The position numbers and the translations under genes were made by a program. The notes under the pieces are model-generated. The model was not told the DNA's origin. It made no database searches and was given only the letters and a program-made list of their open reading frames with translations. From contig JAIRLE010000061.1 in NCBI GenBank assembly GCA_031259605.1, positions 1 through 13,271 of the forward strand: a DNA stretch of 13,271 nucleotides, read 5' to 3'. This DNA is from Zoogloeaceae bacterium. GTDB lineage: Bacteria > Pseudomonadota > Gammaproteobacteria > Burkholderiales > Rhodocyclaceae. Positions 5,891 through 11,934 of the stretch are shown here, piece by piece; within the stretch, counting starts at the first letter, position 1, and the number at the start of each line of letters is the position of its first letter.

Positions 5891-6844
5891 TCGTAAAACC
5901 AACTCCGGTTTGAAACCCCGCCCGTAAGAACGGCGCGAAGGTCGAAACCCCGGCCGCGGCCGGGGTTTCGACCGTAGCCATTCTCGAGGGAAGAGAAACC
6001 CCTTCCCAATGGAGTTGGGCCGACAGCCCTGAAGGGCTGTCGCTAATTTTTGCTTTGCATTGGTTCGTCCGGTTTTATATAAAACGAGAAGTTCATCGGT
6101 AACCGTGTCCTTGGTTTCGCCAATCCAGACCGTTTCCTGTCCGTACTTCGCCTTTAGAACCGCGTAACTGACGATCTCGAATACGCGCGCGTCAACATTG
6201 GGTTTCAACTGTTGGATAACAAAATCGACAGCCTTAACTGGATCGTTTTTGCCAAGCTCGGCAATTTGGCGGCAAGCATCTAGAAACCCTTCGAAAGCGG
6301 CTTTTTTTGTGGCAGCGTAAGCATCAATGATGTCAATAACGGCACGCGCAATATTATATGTATATTCTTTCTCGTCTTTGCAGCGAAGAGTGATCTGAAG
6401 CAGGTCTTCCCGAATCCAGTATCGCTGCGTTTCCACATCACGAACGATGGGCGGTTTCCCGACGGTCGGATAGAATTTCTTGAATTCATCATTCAGGCGG
6501 GAATTAAGAGCATGATTTTGCAGTTTTGCTCCAAAGGGAAGCTCTCTTTGCCGGTTGAACAAATCGGAAAAGCGAGCGCCTTGATACTTGGCGTAAGGAA
6601 TAGCGGCCTTGCCATCGACAAAGCCGTTCTTTATGTAATCCTCAACGATGACGTACAAGGCATAATGATTGGCAAAAGCCCCTCGTGCCTTTGAACCACG
6701 GTTTGCCGCCTTGGTTTTGTTGTTCAGATAGCCGAGAATCAGACTTGTCTGGAAGATTTCCTCAGCGTATTCGTCAAAATAACGTCGAAGTACCTCAATG
6801 ATAGTTGCCGTAAAAGAATGTTGAGTTATTTCAAACCTGGGCAT
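5888..6844 (-). CDS. Probable type II restriction endonuclease, 3' end replaced by repeat
   Basis: The frame encodes 318 residues. About 263 look native and the last ~55 (from KQKLATALQGC) are read through repeat copy 3, so the original C-terminus is lost or replaced. No family is recognised with certainty. The native part is rich in Lys, Tyr and Phe, has no signal peptide or membrane segment, and carries possible acidic/lysine nuclease residues, but no clear PD-(D/E)xK motif can be assigned by eye. The functional call comes from position: it overlaps by 14 bp the end of a sequence-specific adenine methyltransferase on the same strand, the usual layout of type II systems. If so, it would cut the methylase's site, perhaps ATGCAT. 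Its base composition is clearly AT-richer than the cys and dar genes, suggesting transfer. It may be inactive. Confidence 0.6.
   Translation of the reverse strand: MPRFEITQHSFTATIIEVLRRYFDEYAEEIFQTSLILGYLNNKTKAANRGSKARGAFANHYALYVIVEDYIKNGFVDGKAAIPYAKYQGARFSDLFNRQRELPFGAKLQNHALNSRLNDEFKKFYPTVGKPPIVRDVETQRYWIREDLLQITLRCKDEKEYTYNIARAVIDIIDAYAATKKAAFEGFLDACRQIAELGKNDPVKAVDFVIQQLKPNVDARVFEIVSYAVLKAKYGQETVWIGETKDTVTDELLVLYKTGRTNAKQKLATALQGCRPNSIGKGFLFPREWLRSKPRPRPGFRPSRRSYGRGFKPELVLR
5891..6054 (+). repeat. 164-bp structured dispersed repeat, copy 3
   Basis: This is the copy with the most regular structure. A perfect 34-bp palindrome occupies 5940-5973 (arms beginning GGTCGAAACCCCGG). CCAACTCC near 5899 can close the structure with GGAGTTGG near 6011, and GGGAAG/CTTCCC forms another internal stem. 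It overlaps the 3' end of the minus-strand restriction gene, whose last ~55 codons are read from it. It is oriented with its terminator-like end facing away from cysH. Confidence 0.92.
6021..6052 (+). terminator. Terminator-like hairpin inside repeat copy 3, downstream of cysH
   Basis: A perfect 10-bp stem (CGACAGCCCT / AGGGCTGTCG, 6021-6042) is followed by CTAATTTTTG. It is oriented for transcripts arriving from cysH. The same module is present in copy 2 after cysB, and in copy 1 at 292-322 on the strand opposite to its neighbours. Confidence 0.45.
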
Positions 6845-7787
6845 CGAAGAGTCCAGCCTTTTTTTCGCCTATGGCTCCATCGCGAACACCGTTGCCATTC
6901 TTACGAACATAGCTCTTGTCAAGTGCGCGAAGTTGTTCGCCGTTGAAGTGACTGGCTATGCTCAAGCGTCGCAGCCCGACCTTGACGTAATCGGATTGCA
7001 GTTCGATACCGATTGACCTGCGGCCAAGTTGTTGCGCGACACGGCATGTCGTAAACGTACCGCCAAACGGATCAAGAACGAGATCATTCGGGTTGCTGCT
7101 GGCCCTGATGATCCTATCCAAGAGCGCCTCGGGTTTCTGACTGGGATGAGTTTCGTATTCCGACATCCGGTAGCGAACTCGTGGTATATACCAAGTGTTG
7201 CCGGGAATTTTGGTTGTCTCATAGGGCGTCGGGACTTCCTTGCGATAGTCGATCAACCTCCTTGCCGCGCCAGTCTTTGCTTCAATCTCAATATCCGTGG
7301 CGTTGAACGTGTATGCCTTTACGTCTTTCACGCAAAACAGAATAGGTTCGTATAGCGATCCGAAATACTTCTTGGCTTGCACGCCTGAACTGTCATAGTG
7401 CCAGACAATCCGGGAGAGAATGGTCATGCGCTCACGGAGCCGTAGGTCAAGATATGGCATGGCTTGTGTGCTGGTCATTACGTAAAGACTTCCCGTTGGC
7501 TTGAGCTTCTTGATGCAAATGTCAAGCCAGCGGCAGCACCACTCGGCGTAGTCTTTATCGGACGGCCAGGAATCTCTGAATTCGCCAAATTTCTTGCCGA
7601 TATTGTAGGGGGGATCAGCAAATACCAAATCCACCGATGCGTCAGCTATGTCTTGCAACGCATTCAAGCAATCGCCGTGATAGATAGTGGAGTCTGGTCC
7701 TGAGTATTTCTTGAGGTTGTTCATGCTGTGTTGACCGGGAAGCCGGGGCGTCAGTTTACCCGATATGGCCTTATCAAGGCGAGCCAT
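6831..7787 (-). CDS. N6-adenine DNA methyltransferase, YhdJ-like (beta class)
   Basis: Encodes 318 residues. The catalytic motif IV DPPYN is at 58-62 and the SAM-binding motif I segment DPFGGTFTT at 239-247, so motif IV precedes motif I as in beta-class enzymes. Many stretches match E. coli YhdJ as I remember it: WHYDSSGVQAKK, YEPIL, RLIDYRKEVPTPYE, PRVRYRM, HPSQKPEALLDRII, SSNP. YhdJ methylates adenine in ATGCAT, so the same specificity is likely here. YhdJ is an orphan in E. coli, whereas here a putative endonuclease overlaps its end. An alternative start at Met22 (7724) would match YhdJ's length better. Neither start has a good ribosome-binding site. An ATGCAT site spans the upstream start (7786-7791). 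Composition is AT-richer than its neighbours. Confidence 0.88.
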   Translation of the reverse strand: MARLDKAISGKLTPRLPGQHSMNNLKKYSGPDSTIYHGDCLNALQDIADASVDLVFADPPYNIGKKFGEFRDSWPSDKDYAEWCCRWLDICIKKLKPTGSLYVMTSTQAMPYLDLRLRERMTILSRIVWHYDSSGVQAKKYFGSLYEPILFCVKDVKAYTFNATDIEIEAKTGAARRLIDYRKEVPTPYETTKIPGNTWYIPRVRYRMSEYETHPSQKPEALLDRIIRASSNPNDLVLDPFGGTFTTCRVAQQLGRRSIGIELQSDYVKVGLRRLSIASHFNGEQLRALDKSYVRKNGNGVRDGAIGEKKAGLFDAQV

Positions 7788-7845
7788 GCATATATTCTGC
7801 CGCGCTCATTTTGAACCCGCCGAAAATGGCGGCCACATTGTCGGC

Positions 7846-8847
7846 TCACTTCGCGGCCTTGCCCAGCGCGGTGAAGAAAGTTTTTTCGCGCGCGGACTGC
7901 GCGCGCAACAATACGCCCAGGCGCGCGGGGTCGAGGGGGTCGCGGTCGCGAATCATGCGCGCGGCGGCAAGCGCGAATTCGCGCCAGAGATCGCCGATCT
8001 CGACCAGTTCCCCAGCCAATTCAGCCAATGCCGGGCGGACGGCAAGGCGCGCGGCCTCTTCGAGAAAAGCCGCGTACAGGAAGCGGAAACCGCCGCCGCC
8101 GGTGCCGATTTCTTCCTGCATCCGAACCAGGTGCCCGATGTAGAGCTTGCTTGCGCGGGGGTCGGCAACCGGCAGGCGCTCGACCGCGCGCGCCATCCAT
8201 ACGATGCCGCGCGCGCCGATGAGTGTAATGGGGGCACCCAGCATTACTCGCGCGGTTTTCCGGATCGCGGCGGGGAGAACGCGCTTCCAGTCCGGCTCGC
8301 GCGGCGGGCTGGCCGGGTAGTACAGCAACCCTTTCGGCGCGAGTATGCCACGCGCGAAACGCGCTTTCGTCAGATCGGAGCGCGCGCACCGCACTGGCGC
8401 TTCCAGCACGGGATCGGAGAGCAGATAATCGCCGCGCGCGGCGTCGCGTCCATACGCGAGCAGATTATGGGCGTTGAAATGAAAACGAAAATCCGGCGGC
8501 ATGAAAGGCAGCCAGAATACCGAGGCTTGCAGCCCCACGACCTTGCCCGCATCAAGCAATTCGTCGAGCCGCGCGGCGCCTTTTTCCGGGCTGCGGAACG
8601 TCTCGAAGCGCATGGAGAAGCCGAGCGGCTTTTGCAGGCCGCGAAGGATTGCGCGCGGCGGCATCCGGTAAGACACCAGGGGCAATCCGGCAAGTTTGAT
8701 GCAAGGCAAGTAAGCGAAGGCCAGCGCCGAGGCCAGGCCAAAAGCCATCGGTTCGGAAAGCGGCAGGCCGTAATGGCGGACGATGGCTGCCATGACGCCG
8801 CTTTCGCAATGCGATGCCTGCTGATGCACGAAGCCGGTATCGGTCAT
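7846..8847 (-). CDS. BtrH-type N-terminal domain protein, probable acyltransferase
   Basis: Encodes 333 residues. The start resembles BtrH (butirosin biosynthesis) N-terminal domains, papain-like acyltransferases that move an acyl group from a carrier protein to an acceptor. Visible triad candidates are Cys14 in HQQASHCESG, His127 in FNAHNLLAYG and Asp145 in YLLSDP, in the expected order. The C-terminal half (about 165-333) fits the DUF4872-type region that follows BtrH domains. It starts two bases after the stop of the 131-residue gene and ends the dar operon. BtrH-like genes occur in flexirubin-type pigment clusters, where an acyl ester must be formed on a dialkylresorcinol. That role here is inference. 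It is very rich in Arg and Ala, with no signal peptide. Confidence 0.75.
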   Translation of the reverse strand: MTDTGFVHQQASHCESGVMAAIVRHYGLPLSEPMAFGLASALAFAYLPCIKLAGLPLVSYRMPPRAILRGLQKPLGFSMRFETFRSPEKGAARLDELLDAGKVVGLQASVFWLPFMPPDFRFHFNAHNLLAYGRDAARGDYLLSDPVLEAPVRCARSDLTKARFARGILAPKGLLYYPASPPREPDWKRVLPAAIRKTARVMLGAPITLIGARGIVWMARAVERLPVADPRASKLYIGHLVRMQEEIGTGGGGFRFLYAAFLEEAARLAVRPALAELAGELVEIGDLWREFALAAARMIRDRDPLDPARLGVLLRAQSAREKTFFTALGKAAK

Positions 8848-8849
8848 CT

Positions 8850-9245
8850 TCAGTCGACCATATCCAATTGGGCAAGCTCAATGCCCAGCACCTCCGCATA
8901 ACGCGCGCGCAAATCCGGCGGCAGCTTGCCGAACACCGCCGGACGGAGATGGCGGCGTACCCGCCAGCGCCACAGCCCGCTTGCCTGCGCGAGCATGGGC
9001 ACATCCATGCGGGCGCGGTACATGTGGTATTCGAGCGGCGAACTTTGCCCGGCGCGCGCTCGCTCGCGCGCGGCGGCGGCCAGCGCCTCGAACGCCTCCA
9101 CCGCCTGCCGGGTGACGATTTCCTCCGCTTCCCAGCCGCGCGAAGGCACGAGACAAAGACGCCCATCAACCCCCCGTGCGTAAATGCCCTTGCGGTGACC
9201 GCCATAAACGGCGCTTTCTTCCTGCGGCACTTCGTCGATATTCAT
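8850..9245 (-). CDS. Small conserved protein of dialkylresorcinol/flexirubin-type clusters, HTH-like C-terminus
   Basis: Encodes 131 residues and is packed between darB (four bases upstream) and the BtrH-like gene (two bases downstream), so it is probably cotranslated with them. The N-terminal part has SAVYGGHRKGIYARG and GWEAEEI. The middle (about 45-67) is a charged Ala/Glu/Arg helix. SPLEYHMYRARMDV follows at about 69-82. The last ~50 residues (MDVPMLAQASGLWRWRVRRH, then YAEVLGIELAQLD) have the helix spacing of an Xre-type helix-turn-helix, with the closing LGI-x3-QL typical of such domains. This suggests DNA binding, but the fold could serve as a protein-binding scaffold instead. Similar small proteins accompany flexirubin genes in my recollection. 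No enzymatic residues are evident. Confidence 0.7.
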   Translation of the reverse strand: MNIDEVPQEESAVYGGHRKGIYARGVDGRLCLVPSRGWEAEEIVTRQAVEAFEALAAAARERARAGQSSPLEYHMYRARMDVPMLAQASGLWRWRVRRHLRPAVFGKLPPDLRARYAEVLGIELAQLDMVD

Positions 9246-9249
9246 GCGT

Positions 9250-10395
9250 TCATACCGCCGTCAACATCATGAATCCGCTCGAAAACCGCCCACTCTCCGG
9301 CACGAAGCAGAGTACGCGCGCTCCCGTCGCGAGACGCCCGTTTTGCCGCAGTTCGTCGAGCATGATGTACATCGACGCCGCGCCGGTATTGCCGCGCGCC
9401 GCCAGATTGGTGAACCAGCGTTCATCGGGGATGGGCAAGCCGATACGCGCCAGCGCGTCGGCGATCAGCTGGCGGAAATAATAGGAAGACATGTGCGGCA
9501 GGAACCAGCCGATGTCCTCCGCCTTGAGTCCGCGCCGCGCCATGATCTTGCGCAAGGGCGTCTCCAGGGTTGCCTCGACGACGTGACGGTCGAGCAGCTT
9601 CACGTCCTGCCGGATCGAGAAAAGCGACTTTTCCGCCCACATCCGGGAGGGAAATCTGGCCCATCCGGTCAGCGTCCCGTCGGGCGCTCGCTCGCCGCCG
9701 GCATACATGCACACCGGCAAGCGGTATGCCTCGGAAGAAAGTTCCATCCAGTCGATGCGCAGGTTGACCTGCCCCGCGCGCGGACGAGGCTCAACGAGAA
9801 AAGCGCCCGCGCCATCGGAGAGCATCCAGCGCAGGAAATCCTTTTCGAACGCAAGGCGGGGACAAGCCGCGAGCGCCGCGACGCGCGCGGCGTTCTCGGC
9901 CTCGAAATGCGCCGCCCGCAAAACCGCGGAAGGAAGCTCGGAGCCGGTAGCCACCGCGTTTTCCGCATCCCCCGTCCGTACCGCGAGCCAGGCGTACTTG
10001 AGCGCGGCAAGACCCGATAAACAGATGCCGGCGGTCGTCACCACCTCACAAGCGGGATTGCCCAATTCGCCATGCACCATCGGCCCATGTCCGGGCATCG
10101 TTTGATCGGGCATGGATGTGCCGGTGACGAGACAGCGAATGTTTCCGATATCGAACCCGCTTGCGCCGAGCGCGCGCACGGCTTCGGCGGTCAGGCTGGC
10201 ATTGCTGTGCGTGGGCAGTCCGGTCGCCGGGTCGATGGCGTAATGGCGGCTCTTGATGCCGTTCTTGCGCAGGACGATGCTGCGCGCGCGCGAAGACTGG
10301 CCGCCGATCCGGCCCAGCACGGCTTCGATGGCCGCGTTGCCGACCGGCGCATTGGGCAGGGCCGCCGCCGTGGCGGTAATGAAAACATCATTCAT
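9250..10395 (-). CDS. darB: DarB-like 3-oxoacyl-ACP synthase III (dialkylresorcinol ketosynthase)
   Basis: Encodes 381 residues, slightly longer than FabH, with a KAS III layout. The catalytic triad can be placed as Cys125 (TTAGICLSG), His301 (WFLPHMSSYY) and Asn336 (ARGNTGAAS). Early segments include NGIKSRHYAID and TGTSMPDQTMPGHG. In Photorhabdus and Pseudomonas dialkylresorcinol pathways DarB condenses two beta-ketoacyl thioesters, and DarA then cyclises and aromatises the product. In flexirubin-type clusters the product is the resorcinol part. The start codon lies inside the end of darA (8-bp overlap), showing translational coupling. The WFLPHMSSYYF segment, in place of the FabH FIPHQAN, separates it from fatty-acid FabH. 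The main uncertainty is the exact substrate chain. Confidence 0.85.
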   Translation of the reverse strand: MNDVFITATAAALPNAPVGNAAIEAVLGRIGGQSSRARSIVLRKNGIKSRHYAIDPATGLPTHSNASLTAEAVRALGASGFDIGNIRCLVTGTSMPDQTMPGHGPMVHGELGNPACEVVTTAGICLSGLAALKYAWLAVRTGDAENAVATGSELPSAVLRAAHFEAENAARVAALAACPRLAFEKDFLRWMLSDGAGAFLVEPRPRAGQVNLRIDWMELSSEAYRLPVCMYAGGERAPDGTLTGWARFPSRMWAEKSLFSIRQDVKLLDRHVVEATLETPLRKIMARRGLKAEDIGWFLPHMSSYYFRQLIADALARIGLPIPDERWFTNLAARGNTGAASMYIMLDELRQNGRLATGARVLCFVPESGRFSSGFMMLTAV

Positions 10396-11329
10396 GGGCG
10401 GTCATGCGCGCATTGCCCGCGCCGGAAGGCTGTTCGTAGTGCCGTACCAGCGCCGCGACGCGGCGGGCCAGCAGGGGGGCGGCAAGACGCTGCAAAACAA
10501 GATTGAGCGGCACGACGGTTGCGATCATCACGATGAGATAAAGTACGAACAACATGAGCGCTGGAATCCGCCGCCGCTGTCCCGCGCGTCCGCACCGGCG
10601 GACAAAACCCGACCAGAAGCGGAAAGCGCGCCGCCCGGCGCGTTCGGAGAGCACCAGGTGCGGCGCGACCTTCACCGCGCGCAAACCTTCCAGCATGGGC
10701 TGGCCGCGCTTTTCCTTGTCACGCGCGAGCGCATCGGCCAGCGCCACGCCAAATCTCGCCGCGCCCTCGATCTGGCGGGCATCCACCCCAGCGGGCGGCA
10801 AACCGAGAAAGCGGTCGCGCCGTCCGGTCAACATCCAGCGCGGCGTGGTGATGAAAGTGGCGAACGCGGGCGCTTCGTCGGTCAGGGCAACATGGTCGAC
10901 GAGCCGCCCGCCCGCTTCCGTCACGAGTTCGCGGAGCACATCGAAAGCGCACAGCCACATGTTGCGGCAAGCGACCACGCTGACCACGGGCTTCCCGGCA
11001 AGCAGACACTTGCCTTCGACGCTTTGCAAAAAGGCGGTGACAGGCTGCGCCGGGGAGAGATACCACACCGTCCAGGCCAGGATGACCAGATCGAACGCCG
11101 CTTCCGGCGCAAGCGCAAGAGGCCGGTTGGGGCGCGGTTCCAGGCGCGCCGATTCGGGAAAAACATCGAGAAAGGCGAAAAACGGCCACGGAAACGGAAA
11201 ATCCGGTTCGGGACGCAACGGCTCATGGTGGACACGCACTCCGGCTTCCGCCAACGGGCGCGACAGCGCGCCCACGATGTCGGCGAGTTGGCCGCTTTGC
11301 GAATAGGAAACGACGAGGACATTTTTCAT
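10388..11329 (-). CDS. darA: DarA-like dialkylresorcinol condensing enzyme (cyclase/aromatase)
   Basis: Encodes 313 residues. The start at Met 11329 was preferred to one 12 codons upstream because family members begin with an MKNVLVVSYSQSGQL-type N-terminus. That segment (residues 1-19) is the first strand and phosphate-binding loop of a flavodoxin-like fold. LVILAWTVWYLSPA (about 81-94) is a second hydrophobic core strand and loop. A single hydrophobic segment (about 256-278) suggests membrane anchoring near the C-terminus, between basic stretches. DarA works with DarB to form 2,5-dialkylresorcinols. It is the first gene of a four-gene operon whose members overlap or are separated by a few bases. 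The ribosome-binding site is weak (GGAAC). Generic NAD(P)H-flavin oxidoreductase is the alternative annotation. Confidence 0.82.
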   Translation of the reverse strand: MKNVLVVSYSQSGQLADIVGALSRPLAEAGVRVHHEPLRPEPDFPFPWPFFAFLDVFPESARLEPRPNRPLALAPEAAFDLVILAWTVWYLSPAQPVTAFLQSVEGKCLLAGKPVVSVVACRNMWLCAFDVLRELVTEAGGRLVDHVALTDEAPAFATFITTPRWMLTGRRDRFLGLPPAGVDARQIEGAARFGVALADALARDKEKRGQPMLEGLRAVKVAPHLVLSERAGRRAFRFWSGFVRRCGRAGQRRRIPALMLFVLYLIVMIATVVPLNLVLQRLAAPLLARRVAALVRHYEQPSGAGNARMTAHE

Positions 11330-11399
11330 GCAATGTTCCGAAGCCTTGTGGGGCCAACGACACAAGATTCAAGGCGTCAGACAGACTGGCTTTGCGGCA

Positions 11400-11448
11400 C
11401 CCCCCGGCAGGACAGAACCCGCGACCTTCGATTGACAAAGCTGCGCAT
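11400..11448 (-). pseudogene. tRNA 3'-half remnant (tRNA-like sequence)
   Basis: On the minus strand CGAAGGTCGCGGGTTC followed by TGTCCTGCCGG closely follows the end of an anticodon arm, variable loop, T-arm and start of the acceptor 3' strand of a bacterial tRNA (compare CGAAGGTCGCAGGTTCGAATCCTGCCGG, given here as two joined parts: CGAAGGTCGCAGGTTC + GAATCCTGCCGG). CTTTG/CGAAG can still pair, but the loop is only five bases. No matching 5' acceptor strand or D-arm precedes it, so it is not a functional tRNA. Such fragments often mark att sites of integrated DNA. Confidence 0.4.
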
Positions 11449-11492
11449 CGGGACAATGAATACGTTGGCATTAAATGATTTCCGGGCTTTCC

Positions 11493-11498
11493 ATTATA
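11493..11498 (-). promoter_or_regulatory. Perfect TATAAT -10 box facing darA
   Basis: The minus strand reads GTATATAATGG, with an exact sigma-70 -10 hexamer at the complement of 11493-11498. No good -35 hexamer is found 16-19 bases upstream. It would give a leader of about 155 bases before darA that includes the tRNA-like remnant. Confidence 0.4.
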
Positions 11499-11718
11499 TA
11501 CGGCTACCGAATCCCGCGATACATCCTTTTGTCCGGGAAGGCTGCGCCGTGCGCTTGATGGGCGGTTTTGCGCGCGGCAATCCATGTGGTCTTTCGGAAA
11601 AGCCTCGCCGCGCGCGCGATGACAATCACTGTTGAATCTGTCGCGGAAAACAGGGGGAAACCTGCCGCTTTCCATTACGCCTTCCATGGGCGGTCAGCGG
11701 ATGCGGACGCCGGAATTC

Positions 11719-11749
11719 TTGTGACAGCGGGAAGTGCTCACGATAGAAT
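11719..11749 (+). promoter_or_regulatory. Candidate sigma-70 promoter for the macroglobulin gene
   Basis: TTGTGA (11719-11724) and TAGAAT (11744-11749) are separated by 19 bases, a longer spacer than usual. TAGAAT matches five of six consensus positions. It lies about 185 bases upstream of the start codon, and the region between them has no other gene. Confidence 0.3.
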
Positions 11750-11934
11750 AGGCGCCTGCATGAACGGCCTGCGGCACGGCATCGATTAATTTTTCAATCA
11801 GGGAGGATCGCTGAAAGTCTGTACGGGCAACGCATGTGATGGCAAGGACAGGTCAGGCCAGGAATCGCCAGGCATCCGCCACACACAGAAACCCGTGCAA
11901 GCGGAAGGCGTTCAATATGGAGGCCACGAAGATC

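Larger units (their letters stand above)
11330..11916. other. Non-coding interval between divergent darA and the macroglobulin gene
   Basis: About 590 bases without a convincing gene. Short frames here lack ribosome-binding sites and family features. It holds a decayed tRNA-like 3' half, a perfect TATAAT facing darA, and a candidate plus-strand promoter near 11719-11749. The mixed AT/GC composition suggests remnants of past insertions. Confidence 0.6.

Noticed and set aside
162..6054. Repeats as a CRISPR array
   Set aside because: Three widely spaced 164-bp copies in mixed orientation, with no short regular repeats and spacers and no cas genes.
7765..8901. 378-residue plus-strand frame opposite the BtrH-like gene
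   Set aside because: Composition-driven shadow; the minus strand carries the recognisable catalytic segments and operon spacing.
10253..11635. 460-residue plus-strand frame opposite darA
   Set aside because: Its RTRDLRLTKL-like stretch is the typical false translation of a tRNA 3' region, and the rest is antisense to darA.
11568..11789. 73-residue plus-strand frame upstream of the macroglobulin gene
   Set aside because: No ribosome-binding site, no recognisable features, and it spans the candidate promoter.
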